A stretch of 64,000 nucleotides of DNA from Denitrobaculum sp965232285 (GCA_965232285.1 CBDDPL010000004.1:4402001-4466000), one strand, 5' to 3'; positions 18,288-27,143 are shown, counted from the stretch's first letter. The notes: generated from the letters alone by a model not told the origin. Numbers and translations: made by a program.

Positions 18288-18533
18288 AGGTTATCCAACA
18301 ATTTATTTGCTGCAATCGAGCCGCTTCGCGCTTCCAAGCCGAAATTGGCTTGCGGCGGCATAGCAGAATTAGCACTTACTCGGGTTGTAAGACAATTCCC
18401 GCGGCGATCCGGATGGCACGGAATCAAGCGCAGGTCCCGTTTCGGGGAATTTGTCCATCTCCCCTATTGACCCGACCGTCTGCGCGAACAATTTTTGTAA
18501 CCATTCGCAGCACAGGAAGAGGGAGCAGTTTCA

Positions 18534-18995
18534 ATGCTAGAGGTCGGGCAGAAGGCACCGGAATTCAAAATGAGCACCGACGGTGCCGGAGAGGTCAGCC
18601 TGAAAGGACTAAAAGGCAAAAAGGTCGTTCTCTACTTCTATCCCAAGGATGACACGCCCGGCTGCACAAAGGAGGCCTGCGGCTTTCGGGATTCCCTGCC
18701 GGATTTCTCCCAGGTCGATGCCGAGATTGTCGGCGTCTCCAAGGACACCGTTGCCAAGCACGACAAGTTCAAGGCCAAACACGAGCTCAACTTCGCCCTC
18801 GGATCGGACGAGGACGGCAGCGTTTGCGAGGCTTACGGCACCTGGGTGGAGAAGTCCATGTACGGCAAAAAGTACATGGGCATCGAGCGCGCGACCTTCC
18901 TGATCGACGAAAAGGGCTTGATTCGCAACATCTGGCGCAAGGTGAAGGTCAAGGGGCACGTCGAAGAGGTGTTGGAAGCCGCACAGGCTCTCTAA
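18534..18995 (+). CDS. bcp: Thioredoxin-dependent thiol peroxidase (Bcp/PrxQ)
   Basis: Peroxiredoxin of the Bcp/PrxQ class, reducing hydrogen and organic peroxides with thioredoxin as donor; 153 residues. The peroxidatic Cys44 and resolving Cys49 are five residues apart in TPGCTKEACGFRD, the atypical 2-Cys PrxQ pattern, and the catalytic Thr and Arg surroundings (YPKDDTPGC; IERATFLID) are present. GAAGAGGGAG lies upstream of the ATG. The gene for the ferritin-like DUF455 protein starts 8 bp after the stop, so the two are probably cotranscribed, and both would fit peroxide or iron stress. Confidence 0.93.
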   Translation: MLEVGQKAPEFKMSTDGAGEVSLKGLKGKKVVLYFYPKDDTPGCTKEACGFRDSLPDFSQVDAEIVGVSKDTVAKHDKFKAKHELNFALGSDEDGSVCEAYGTWVEKSMYGKKYMGIERATFLIDEKGLIRNIWRKVKVKGHVEEVLEAAQAL

Positions 18996-19003
18996 CAACG
19001 CCC

Positions 19004-19810
19004 ATGCCCGAACACGACAGCCTGAGTGCCGCCGCGGTCGCGATTCTCACGACGGGCGATCCTTTCGAGAAGGTGAGCTTGTCTCGCGGCACGGCGGCGC
19101 GCTGGCGCAGCGGCAGTCTATGCGAGATTGGCGATGCGCTGCCACCCGCGCGCCCTGGCCGGCCGGTCAATCCACCGCTCCTGGCGCCGCGCGAGGTGCC
19201 CAAGCGTAAGATCACCAGCGGCACAAAAGGGCGCGTGGCGCTGCTGCACGCCCTGGCGCATATCGAGCTCAATGCCATCGATCTGGCCTGGGATATCATT
19301 GCGCGCTTCACCGATGAGGATCTGCCGAAAGCCTTTTACGACGGCTGGGTTCAGGTGGGCGACGAAGAAGCAAAGCACTTCGAGTTGCTGGCCGGGCGCC
19401 TGGCAGAGTTGGGCGCCGCCTACGGTGATATGCCGGCTCACGACGGCCTCTGGCAGGCCGCGGAGGAAACAGCGCACGACCTCCAGGCGCGACTCGCCAT
19501 CGTGCCCATGGTGCTGGAGGCGCGCGGCCTGGACGTGACGCCGGCCATGATCGGCAGGCTGCAGGCGGTTGGCGACCCGGAAAGCGCGGCGATCCTGCAG
19601 GTCATTTTCGACGAGGAAATCGGCCATGTGGCCTGCGGGACCCGCTGGTTCGATTACCTCTGCGCACGAGAGGGCGAGAATCCGCAGGAAAGCTGGCAGG
19701 CGCTGGTCCGGCGTCATTTCCGCGGCGCTCTGAAACCGCCGTTCAATGAGCCGGCCCGCAGCGCGGCCGGCATGCCGGCGGATTTCTATAGCGCCCTGGA
19801 CAGCGCATGA
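19004..19810 (+). CDS. DUF455 ferritin-like protein
   Basis: A 268-residue member of DUF455, which has a ferritin-like four-helix fold. Candidate di-iron ligands are in HALAHIELNAIDLAWD, GDEEAKHFELL and FDEEIGHVACGTRWF. Function is undetermined in the family; a di-iron oxygenase role related to MiaE has been suggested. I start it at the ATG at 19004, 8 bp after bcp, because a longer frame would be buried inside bcp. Proximity to a peroxidase suggests a redox or iron role, which is inference. Confidence 0.82.
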   Translation: MPEHDSLSAAAVAILTTGDPFEKVSLSRGTAARWRSGSLCEIGDALPPARPGRPVNPPLLAPREVPKRKITSGTKGRVALLHALAHIELNAIDLAWDIIARFTDEDLPKAFYDGWVQVGDEEAKHFELLAGRLAELGAAYGDMPAHDGLWQAAEETAHDLQARLAIVPMVLEARGLDVTPAMIGRLQAVGDPESAAILQVIFDEEIGHVACGTRWFDYLCAREGENPQESWQALVRRHFRGALKPPFNEPARSAAGMPADFYSALDSA

Positions 19811-19897
19811 TGCGACGCCCCGCCTGATCAAAGCTATGCAAATTCGGCAACCGGGGTAGAAATTGCGGCTGCCGCCTGCTTCCGATATATCCGAGCC

Positions 19898-20848
19898 ATG
19901 ACGGATGGCCCGACTCTTAACACCCCTGAAAATACCTCCTCTCCCGAAACGCGGTATCTCGGACTGACGGAGCGGCAGTTCGCCTTCCTGCTCCTGGCCA
20001 TCGCGCCAGCCTTTTTCTGCAGCAACATGCTGGTCGCCCGCGCGACCCACGACCTCGTCCCGCCGGTCGCCCTCGCCTTCTGGCGCTGGGCCGCTACGTT
20101 CCTCCTCCTGTCGCCGATCACCTTCGCGGTTCTCTGGCGGCACCGTGGCGCCTTCCGACGGGAATGGCCGGACCTGCTGATCCTGGGCGCGCTCGGCATG
20201 GGGGTCTGCGGGGCCTTCGTCTATATCGGGGCCGACAGCACCACGGCCACCAATATCGGCCTGATCTACGCCGCCTCACCGATCCTGATCGTGGTCTTCG
20301 CGCGGCTCTTCTACGGCGAGGCTCTCTCCCGCATACAGGGGGTCGGGGTCGCCGTCTGCCTGTTGGGTGTCCTCGCCATCATCAGCAAGGGGGACCCGGA
20401 AATCCTTCTGGGATTGCGCTTCGTGGTCGGCGACATCTGGATTGCCACCGCCGCAACCGCCTGGGCCGTCTATTCGCTTCTGCTGCGGCACCGCGACAGC
20501 AGGCTGCCGATGATCGCCCGCTTCGCCGCCATTACCGCGGGCGGACTGATCGTCATGCTGCCCTTCTACCTCGGTGAAATGGCCGCGGGCGAAGCGATGG
20601 ACTGGAATCTGACGACAGCCGGCATAGTCCTGTTCCTCGCCCTGGTGCCCTCCTGCGGCGCTTATCTCTCCTACGCGAAGATCCAGCGCATCCTGGGCGC
20701 AGGCCCGACTTCTCTTCTGATGTATCTGGCGCCGGTCTATAACGGCGTCCTGGCCTTTCTGTTGCTGGACGAAACCCTCGAGCTTTATCACCTGATCGGC
20801 GCCGCCTTGGTGCTGCCCGGGATCTACCTGGCAACCAGAAAGTCTTAA
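19898..20848 (+). CDS. EamA/DMT-family transporter
   Basis: A 316-residue inner-membrane protein with two EamA repeats and about ten membrane segments (for example FAFLLLAIAPAFFCSNMLVA, GVGVAVCLLGVLAIIS, LIGAALVLPGIYLA). The family exports or imports small metabolites, amino acids or nucleotide-type compounds; the substrate cannot be read from the sequence. The Pro- and Gly-rich end of the second repeat (GAGPTSLLMYLAPVYNGVLA) is typical. It is a single gene with no obvious partner. Confidence 0.85.
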   Translation: MTDGPTLNTPENTSSPETRYLGLTERQFAFLLLAIAPAFFCSNMLVARATHDLVPPVALAFWRWAATFLLLSPITFAVLWRHRGAFRREWPDLLILGALGMGVCGAFVYIGADSTTATNIGLIYAASPILIVVFARLFYGEALSRIQGVGVAVCLLGVLAIISKGDPEILLGLRFVVGDIWIATAATAWAVYSLLLRHRDSRLPMIARFAAITAGGLIVMLPFYLGEMAAGEAMDWNLTTAGIVLFLALVPSCGAYLSYAKIQRILGAGPTSLLMYLAPVYNGVLAFLLLDETLELYHLIGAALVLPGIYLATRKS

Positions 20849-20870
20849 TCGTCACTCGCTGGCGGTTTGA

Positions 20871-20957
20871 ATTAATGGCACCCTTCGCAATTATCGGAAG
20901 CGCAAACCTCGAGTGGATCTGCTCACGATACACCCGAGGTTTCTATGGTGCCCTAAT
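20871..20957. terminator. Stem-loop between convergent genes
   Basis: Two nested inverted repeats lie between the transporter and the PEP-CTERM gene: an inner 8-bp pair AAACCTCG (20904-20911) with CGAGGTTT (20935-20942), and an outer pair GGCACC (20877-20882) with GGTGCC (20947-20952), extended by ATTA/TAAT. There is no clear T-run on either strand. It may act as a bidirectional terminator for the convergent genes; the evidence is only the base pairing. Confidence 0.35.
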
Positions 20958-20965
20958 GGGTCAAG

Positions 20966-21622
20966 TTAGTATGTGCCGGACATTTTCCATGGACCGAGGT
21001 CAGGAGTTCGTTGCCTGCGCCTAAAGACAATACCTGCCCCAAGCATCGCAACGCCGAACAGCAGCAAGGTTGATGGCTCACTTACCTGAACCGGTATATT
21101 TGAGGCAAGCGAGAAGACAGCAAACGTGTCATTCGGAAGGCCGAAATAGTCAGTATTTTGAAACGCAAAAGACGAAGACACAAAATCGGCACCATTGTCT
21201 GCCAGATTGTGCGCAATGAGCGCGTCAAACCTGGACCGCGAGATCGTATAGGGAATGGAATAGAAGCAAACGACGAGGCCTTCGCAGCCCTGCGTCAACT
21301 CTGGATCAGAGCCAAAGAGTCCTCCCGCCGTATCGATAAAAACTTGCTCGACCAGCGCAGTAGCAGCAGCAAAGGCGCTGTCGAACGTCGTGAAGGTAAA
21401 GTCGGAAGCTGCATTGTCGCAACCAGAGAAAAGATCGAGACAAGTGCCGTCAGTAAAGGAGACATCATAGAGCGTCCCCTGGACATTGACATTCTGCGCA
21501 CCGATCAGTTGGCCGTTTGAGGCATTCAAGATAACGGCAGCTTGTGTCTCCTGTGTCAGGGGACCGTACACAGCCACAGCGGACAACATGGCGAACACAA
21601 GTGAATAGAAACTCCTCAGCAT
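20966..21622 (-). CDS. PEP-CTERM sorting-domain exported protein
   Basis: A 218-residue secreted protein. It has an N-terminal signal peptide (FYSLVFAMLSAVAVYGPL, cut near TQAA) and a C-terminal PEP-CTERM tail: VSEPSTLLLFGVAMLGAG followed by VFRRRQR, the signal for exosortase processing. A short tail (about 15 residues) continues past the basic cluster, which is slightly unusual. The middle is low in charge and rich in Ser, Asn, Phe and Asp, with four cysteines. The ATG at 21622 has AAGGAG five bases upstream and is preferred to the GTG two codons earlier. Base composition is lower in GC than the neighbours. No exosortase is in this window. Confidence 0.8.
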   Translation of the reverse strand: MLRSFYSLVFAMLSAVAVYGPLTQETQAAVILNASNGQLIGAQNVNVQGTLYDVSFTDGTCLDLFSGCDNAASDFTFTTFDSAFAAATALVEQVFIDTAGGLFGSDPELTQGCEGLVVCFYSIPYTISRSRFDALIAHNLADNGADFVSSSFAFQNTDYFGLPNDTFAVFSLASNIPVQVSEPSTLLLFGVAMLGAGIVFRRRQRTPDLGPWKMSGTY

Positions 21623-21991
21623 GCACACTCCTTATCTATGGTTTTATAAAGCGACACATTCGGAGGCGAGATGGTCGCTAGAAAAACGCATCTAAGATTG
21701 AATTTTAGATAAAATCTAGCTATCAGGGATAAGTTTCCAAAACGTAAACGCCAGCAATAGCTTGTTCGGTGCTTGGACTTTAAGTTTATATTTTTCAGTT
21801 AGTTAAAAATTTTAAAAAAGTGTAACCGCCGCGCGCGAGACGAGCGCAGCGGTCAGAGCTTAATTTCTGTCAATGAAAACACGCAGAAAACGTGGATACA
21901 CCTTAAGGTGAAATTTCGATAAATTCGCCTCTTGGCATTTCATCGCTAATACGCACGATGCGACAGACCGATATGGCGAGCGCCGGCAAAA
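21623..21991. other. AT-rich intergenic region without a gene
   Basis: About 370 bp, clearly richer in A and T than the surroundings, and upstream of the PEP-CTERM gene. It has a nested inverted repeat: GCTAGA (21677-21682) with TCTAGC (21715-21720), and inside it ATCTAA (21690-21695) with TTAGAT (21705-21710). This lies about 60 bp before the PEP-CTERM start and may be its regulatory site. The left part is also the downstream flank of the dehalogenase gene. No coding frame is convincing. Confidence 0.4.
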
Positions 21992-24900
21992 TCAAAAATC
22001 CAGAACGATTTCTCCACCGGGTTTTGCCGCACGTGAACAACAGGTCATGAGCTTCTCTCCGCGGCCTTTCTTACCCAGCACGAAGTCGCGGTGCTCAACG
22101 TCACCGGCAGCGTAGGGCTTCACACAGACCCCGCAGATGCCCTCCGAACACTTCACGTCAATATGGATTCCCGCTTCTCCAAGCACATCCGTGATCGTCT
22201 TGTCTGCTGGCACCTCGAATTGCCGCCCGTCTTTCGCCAGCCGGACGACGAAGTCATGGTTTTCATATTCGGCCTCTTCCGGCACCGAGAAGTATTCGCG
22301 ATGTAAAATCTCTTCCGGCCAGCCATTGGCCTCCGCCGCGGCGAAGACTCCGTCCATGAAGGTGGCGGGCCCGCAGGTGTAAAGCTGATCACCCTCCTGG
22401 TAGTCCGCGAGCAAGCTCGGAAAATCGGCACGCTTGCCTTCGGCGGAGAAGAAGAAACGCACCCGATCCTTCCAGGGGACCTGCGCCAGATCCTCTAGGA
22501 AGCCCGCCGTCTCACGCTGTCGCGCAGAGTAACAGAGTTCGAATTCATGCCCCTGCGCATGAAGCTGGTGCGCCATGGCAATCAGAGGGGTGACGCCGAT
22601 CCCGCCGCCGATCAGCAGGGACCTTCGCGCCCCCTGGACCAGCGGAAAGTGATTACGTGGCGGCGAGATAAAGACCCTCCGGCCCTTCTCGAAGATCCGG
22701 TGCATCAGCTTCGAACCGCCGCGCCCCTCCTTCTCCTGGAGCACGCCCACCACGTACCTGGAGCGGTCGGCGGGATCTCCCGCCAGGCTGTACTGGCGGA
22801 AGTACTCGGGCGCGACCACCACATCGATATGGGCGCCGGCCTCGAAGGCCGGCAGATCGCTGCCGTCCTCCGCGGCAAACTCATAGCGGGCAAGGTCTTC
22901 CGCCATATCCCGGCGCTCAGCGACCCGGACCGGAATGACCGGCGGCGGCCCCTCCGGCATCTGAAACTGCGGCACGAGTCCCTCGGTCTCACCACGTGCG
23001 AGCCGCGCCTTGTGCTCCCCGGGACTCAAGAGTTCCTGGAAGGCCTTCAGCCCGGCCTCCCTATCCATCGGAAAGGGCACGGGATAAGGCGGCGGCGCGA
23101 GATGGGCCGGATAGACCGCAAGCGTCTGATCCTCGTACTTGAGATCCAGATCCAGGCTCAGGGCCCGGGCATTGGTTTCCCTGGCGGGAATATAACGGCC
23201 GTCCGGCTGCAGCTCGAGATCCCACCACCACTGCTTGACCCGGTTGATCTGCCCGTTGCCGACCTTGTCATCGAGTTTCGCCAGCCATTTGGCGGCCTTG
23301 GGATAGTGCATGGCCAGCCAGCGGAACGGCGTCTCTCTGAACAGCCCTTCCAGGTTCCAGGGACAGGTCTTCATACAGCGGCCGCACATGCTGCCCAGCA
23401 GGTTGGTGATGCGGTAGCGCGCGCAACGTTCCGAGTCCGATTTCCAGATCTCATAGCCGTTGAACATCACCTTGGGGCCGGCCGTGATGGCGCCGGCGGG
23501 GCATTCGCGCGCGCACTTGTTACAGTTTTCGCAGAAGGTTTGCATGCCGAAGTTGATCGGCTTGTCATAGGTGAAGGGCATGTCGGTCGTAACCACGCCC
23601 GACTTGAGCCGGGGCCCGAGGTAGGGGTTGAGGATGACCTCACCGATGCGGCTGACCTCACCCAGGCCGGACAGGAGCAGCAGCGGCGGCTGCAGAACCT
23701 CGCCATCCAGCACCGAATGGACCCGCGCCCCATAGCCCAGCCGCCTTATCTGCTCCGCGACGATGCCGCCGATCAGCGAGGAACGCAGATAGGCGCGCAT
23801 GGACTGGGCGGCGGAGATCCAGTCATCGCCGCTGGTCGCATCCATGGTCTCGTGCCCCTGGTCGATCAGGATAGAGATGGAATTTTTGTGGTAGGGCGTG
23901 ATCTCATTGCCGGCGGCGTCATGCGAGTAATAAACCCAGTCGGGCGCCGGAGAGAGCCCGACCGCATCTGCACCGAGGTAGTAAAGCGCGGCCTTGACGT
24001 TGTCCGCGTTGCGCTGCGGGTCTTTCGCGCTCTCGGCAATCTCCTCGGCCGCCTCCCCGTCCTGCAACAGGATCAGCGCCCCGAGGGCCCGGCGTGAGCA
24101 ATAGCCCATGGGGTTCTTGAGGACGTAGGCGCCATTCTTCGAACCCTCCTGAACCACCTTGCCCATGTCGCCGAAAAGGGCACGGGCGAACATATCCGTG
24201 CGCTTCGGCACGCGCGGGATGCGTTCGGCATCGATAAAGGTCGTCGGCTCCTCCTGCTGCCGGATCCTCTCGAAAGGAAAGGCGCCCTTGGCAAAGGGCC
24301 GCTTGCCGTAGGGCCTGCAGTTGAAGGCGCTCTTGAAGGTCCCTTTTCCCAGCCACCATTTCGGGCCGTGAGAGCGCCAGCGGTCCGCCAGGCCGCGAGG
24401 GGCCAGGGGTTTGTCCTCTGCCAGTTCCAGGGTCGTGGTGACCGCCGCCAGGCTGTAACCCTCACCGACGTAAGGATTGGACAAGACCACTGAACCGTCG
24501 GCGCGCGTGACCTTCTCCACCAGGCCGGCCGCGAGCGCGAGCTTGCCGAGATCCACATCCGAGGAACTGGCCGTATGGGCCCGCGCTTCATGACCGAGAA
24601 TGCGCAGATAGTTCGCCAGCACCACCGCCGTCTCCGCGACCCGTACGGCGGAGCGCTGCTCCAGGGTGCCGGTGATCCATTCGGAGCCGGGCTCCGCCGG
24701 TTCCGGGTCCCGCGGATGCTCGACCAGATAGACAATGGCGTAGCTGTGATGATCGATCGCTTTGGGTTTCGCGCGTGCCGAATCCCTGACATCTGCCATC
24801 ACCACATCGATGCCCGACGCCAGGGTTTTGGGCTGACTGCCCTCCAGTTGCCGGACCAGATCATCGAGCACCGGATTGCGGAAAGGTGTCTCAAGAAAAA

Positions 24901-25222
24901 CGCCATCCGGAAGCCTGCAAACGCCGGCCTGGGTCGCATCGAAGTAATAGCCGGCGGCTTTGAGATGGTCGCTGCGCGCCTGCGGGTCTTGCGGAATCTC
25001 GGAACGCTTCTCCGCGATCAGGCCGTCGCGGATAGCATCGAGCATCCCGATAAAAAGCGCCATGGGGTTGGAGAGGCTCTCCGGCCGGGCCGGGTCAAGA
25101 AAGCCAAGCGGTTCCATCGCCGGAATATCGGAAAGGTCCGGCAGGGCTTCCTGTCGCCGAAGGGTCTCCAGCGGATAGGGACCCAGATGAACCGGTCGGT
25201 TTTTATAGGAAAACAACCGCAT
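21992..25222 (-). CDS. Self-sufficient reductive dehalogenase (RdhA fused to FNR-2Fe-2S reductase)
   Basis: A 1076-residue cytoplasmic protein with no Tat signal, of the catabolic corrinoid reductive dehalogenase class (Nitratireductor RdhANP; Comamonas BhbA is a fused member), which removes halogens from halogenated phenols. Residues 1-560 are two copies of the cobalamin-binding fold (compare ARAHTASSSDVDLG with ARVHSVLDGEVLQ). Two [4Fe-4S] motifs follow: Cys564, 567, 570, 574 and Cys600, 613, 616, 620. Tyr478, Lys540 and Arg604 sit at a constant +52 from the RdhANP catalytic Tyr426, Lys488 and Arg552, as I recall that numbering. Residues about 750-990 are a ferredoxin reductase (RQYSLAG for the flavin, GGGIGVTPL for NAD(P)H), then a 2Fe-2S domain with Cys1025, 1030, 1033. 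It follows the MarR gene by 46 bp. Substrate unknown. Confidence 0.88.
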   Translation of the reverse strand: MRLFSYKNRPVHLGPYPLETLRRQEALPDLSDIPAMEPLGFLDPARPESLSNPMALFIGMLDAIRDGLIAEKRSEIPQDPQARSDHLKAAGYYFDATQAGVCRLPDGVFLETPFRNPVLDDLVRQLEGSQPKTLASGIDVVMADVRDSARAKPKAIDHHSYAIVYLVEHPRDPEPAEPGSEWITGTLEQRSAVRVAETAVVLANYLRILGHEARAHTASSSDVDLGKLALAAGLVEKVTRADGSVVLSNPYVGEGYSLAAVTTTLELAEDKPLAPRGLADRWRSHGPKWWLGKGTFKSAFNCRPYGKRPFAKGAFPFERIRQQEEPTTFIDAERIPRVPKRTDMFARALFGDMGKVVQEGSKNGAYVLKNPMGYCSRRALGALILLQDGEAAEEIAESAKDPQRNADNVKAALYYLGADAVGLSPAPDWVYYSHDAAGNEITPYHKNSISILIDQGHETMDATSGDDWISAAQSMRAYLRSSLIGGIVAEQIRRLGYGARVHSVLDGEVLQPPLLLLSGLGEVSRIGEVILNPYLGPRLKSGVVTTDMPFTYDKPINFGMQTFCENCNKCARECPAGAITAGPKVMFNGYEIWKSDSERCARYRITNLLGSMCGRCMKTCPWNLEGLFRETPFRWLAMHYPKAAKWLAKLDDKVGNGQINRVKQWWWDLELQPDGRYIPARETNARALSLDLDLKYEDQTLAVYPAHLAPPPYPVPFPMDREAGLKAFQELLSPGEHKARLARGETEGLVPQFQMPEGPPPVIPVRVAERRDMAEDLARYEFAAEDGSDLPAFEAGAHIDVVVAPEYFRQYSLAGDPADRSRYVVGVLQEKEGRGGSKLMHRIFEKGRRVFISPPRNHFPLVQGARRSLLIGGGIGVTPLIAMAHQLHAQGHEFELCYSARQRETAGFLEDLAQVPWKDRVRFFFSAEGKRADFPSLLADYQEGDQLYTCGPATFMDGVFAAAEANGWPEEILHREYFSVPEEAEYENHDFVVRLAKDGRQFEVPADKTITDVLGEAGIHIDVKCSEGICGVCVKPYAAGDVEHRDFVLGKKGRGEKLMTCCSRAAKPGGEIVLDF

Positions 25223-25268
25223 CTCTCTCGTCCTTCCGCCAGGCGGACGGCCCTCTCCTTGCTAAACT

Positions 25269-25727
25269 TTAGATGCCGGGCAAAGCGCCCTCTTCTCCGA
25301 TCAGCAGCTTGTCAATCAGCCGGCGAAAGTTCTCCAGTTCCCTGCCGCTCAGCTTTTCCCCAAAGTGATGGGTCGTCCCCAGGGATTGCGGCAGAGCCGC
25401 CTCCAGGCAGTCCCGTCCCTTCCCGGTCAGACGAACCCGCGTCGAACGGCCGTCGGCATCGTCGGGCTCACGCGTCACGAAGTCTTTTGCCTCCAGTTCC
25501 CGCAGGACCCGCGAGAGCGCCGTGCGGTTCACGCCGATATGCCCGGCGATTTCGGAGGGGCGCTCGATGCCTTCCAGCCCGACCGTCGGCAGCACACACC
25601 ACATCAACCGCGTGATCCCGAGCCCGGCAAGCCGTCGTTCGAAATCGCGCTCCATCACCCGCGCCAGACGGGAGACCTGATACCCCAGGCCGTCACGCAG
25701 ACGGTATGTCGCCGTTTCACCGGTCAT
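25269..25727 (-). CDS. MarR-family regulator of the dehalogenase gene
   Basis: A 152-residue winged-helix MarR protein, with IGVNRTALSRVLRELEAKDFV as the recognition helix region and REPDDADGRSTRVRLT as the wing. MarR proteins are usually repressors released by small phenolic or aromatic ligands, which fits a neighbour acting on halogenated phenols. The ATG at 25727 has GGGAAAG five bases upstream; a GTG two codons earlier is less likely. It is transcribed with the dehalogenase, and a near-perfect palindrome lies 37 bp before the start, so it probably represses its own operon. Confidence 0.85.
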   Translation of the reverse strand: MTGETATYRLRDGLGYQVSRLARVMERDFERRLAGLGITRLMWCVLPTVGLEGIERPSEIAGHIGVNRTALSRVLRELEAKDFVTREPDDADGRSTRVRLTGKGRDCLEAALPQSLGTTHHFGEKLSGRELENFRRLIDKLLIGEEGALPGI

Positions 25728-25763
25728 CACCACTTTCCCTGATCAGCAAAAGTCTTGTGAATT

Positions 25764-25782
25764 TAGTTAACATTGTCAACTA
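25764..25782. promoter_or_regulatory. 19-bp palindromic operator upstream of marR-rdhA
   Basis: TAGTTAACATTGTCAACTA is a palindrome with one mismatched pair plus the central base (left TAGTTAACA, right TGTCAACTA). Size and TTGACA-like half-sites fit a MarR dimer. On the minus strand a GATAAT-type hexamer lies just upstream (about 25791-25786), so the operator would cover the transcription start of marR-rdhA. Binding is inferred. Confidence 0.65.
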
Positions 25783-25893
25783 TATTATCAGGACCGTTTC
25801 CAGCCAGTCCGGGATCCGCCGGCAGCCTATGATACTGGCGATTGGGCGGTCGGCGTCAGGCTGATCGCAACAAGAAAGCTGTTTGGAGTTTCT

Positions 25894-26427
25894 GTGGTAA
25901 CGCTGCTGAGAGACCAGATTTCTTCCCCCATCGGCGGCGTCATTCTGGTGACGAGAAACGAAGCAGGCGCTAGGGAAACCGACTATGCGCTCTGCGCCGT
26001 TGAATTTGACGACTGCCTGGATCGCCTGGACAAGAACCTGCGGTCCCACTTCAAGGACTACGAGCTCAAGACCCACGACAATCCCGGCGGCCACAGCGAG
26101 AAACTGCGGGCCTATTTTGACGGCGAACTCACGGCCATCGACGATCTGCCGATCGATACCGGCGGCACCGACTTTCAGCAGGAAGTCTGGTTACGGCTGC
26201 GCAGCATTCCCGCCGGCAGGACCTGGCAGTACGGCGAAATGGCGCGGAAATTGGGGCGCCCGGATGCGCCTCGGGCGGTCGGCGCAGCCAATGGGCAAAA
26301 CCCTCTCTCGATCGTGGTCCCCTGCCATCGCCTGATCGGCAGTAGCGGGAAACTCACGGGCTACGCCGGTGGCCTGAAGCGCAAACAGTGGCTGCTGGAG
26401 CACGAGGGGGCGCTCCCGTCATCCTGA
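25894..26427 (+). CDS. ogt: Methylated-DNA-protein-cysteine methyltransferase
   Basis: Suicide DNA repair enzyme removing alkyl groups from O6-alkylguanine; 177 residues. The acceptor is Cys144 in IVVPCHRLIG, and the Asn hinge (GAANGQNPLSI), the Arg finger region (GRPDAPRAVG) and the C-terminal GYAGGLKRKQWLLEHE are present. The start is a GTG with TTGGAG upstream. It is divergent from marR across a 166-bp region containing the MarR operator, and 68 bp upstream of a methyltransferase gene. Confidence 0.93.
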   Translation: MVTLLRDQISSPIGGVILVTRNEAGARETDYALCAVEFDDCLDRLDKNLRSHFKDYELKTHDNPGGHSEKLRAYFDGELTAIDDLPIDTGGTDFQQEVWLRLRSIPAGRTWQYGEMARKLGRPDAPRAVGAANGQNPLSIVVPCHRLIGSSGKLTGYAGGLKRKQWLLEHEGALPSS

Positions 26428-26495
26428 ACTTGTCAGCCGAGACCGGTCGTCGTTAGTGTGGGAGCGACGAAGACTGCTCGCCCCGGAGACCCGCC

Positions 26496-27143
26496 ATGCC
26501 GTCAAAACTGCAAGGGAAACTGGCCGCCGCCAGCGACCAGGATCAGACCATCGATGCCCGGGAACACTACGACGCCTGGGCAGCAGACTACGAAAGCGAT
26601 CTCCTGCATACCTACGGCTACGTCGCGCCGCGAATTGCCGCTGAAGCTTTCGTCGCAGTCGCGCCTGACCGGCAGGCCAGCATCATCGACCTGGGATGCG
26701 GCACCGGTCTGGCGGGGCACGAGCTCGCCGCCCGGGGCTATACACGCTTCGACGGCCTGGACATCTCGCCGGGCATGCTGGCCCGGGCGCGCAGCCTCGG
26801 GATTTACCGGCAGCTTCTACAAGGCGATCTGACCAAACGGACCGCCATTCCCGAGGCCAGCTACGACGCCCTGATCTCTGTCGGCGCCTTTGGCGGCGGT
26901 CATGTCGGCCCCGAAAACCTGCGCGAGTTTATCCGCGTGGTTAAACCCGGCGCGGCCATGGTCATCTACCTGAACGCACAGCCCTTCGAAGAGCACGATT
27001 ACCCCAGGAGCTTCCACGAACTCCAGCAGGCGGGCTTCTGGGAAGTCCAAAAAATCGAGGCCTCCAACTACATGGATGCGCTCGACCGGCCGGGCCGCCT
27101 CATCATCGCGAAACGGACAGCGACACGGTCCATCGTGGTCTGA
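26496..27143 (+). CDS. Class I SAM-dependent methyltransferase
   Basis: A 215-residue soluble methyltransferase. Motif I is IIDLGCGTGLAGHELA near residue 68, followed by FDGLDISPGMLARAR (ribose-binding acid) and YDALISVGAFGGGHV. The N-terminus has the HYDAWAADYESDL lead typical of small-molecule (UbiE-like, WBSCR27-like) methyltransferases. The substrate is not known. It is convergent with the HD oxygenase gene with only 3 bp between stops. Confidence 0.8.
   Translation: MPSKLQGKLAAASDQDQTIDAREHYDAWAADYESDLLHTYGYVAPRIAAEAFVAVAPDRQASIIDLGCGTGLAGHELAARGYTRFDGLDISPGMLARARSLGIYRQLLQGDLTKRTAIPEASYDALISVGAFGGGHVGPENLREFIRVVKPGAAMVIYLNAQPFEEHDYPRSFHELQQAGFWEVQKIEASNYMDALDRPGRLIIAKRTATRSIVV

Noticed and set aside
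18474..18520. TTGACC-type promoter before bcp
   Set aside because: No acceptable -10 at the right spacing.
22547..24097. Long antisense open frame over the dehalogenase gene
   Set aside because: Shadow frame; all motifs are on the minus strand.
25734..25893. Cobalamin riboswitch ahead of marR-dehalogenase
   Set aside because: No B12-box-like sequence and too little room; the palindromic operator explains the region better.
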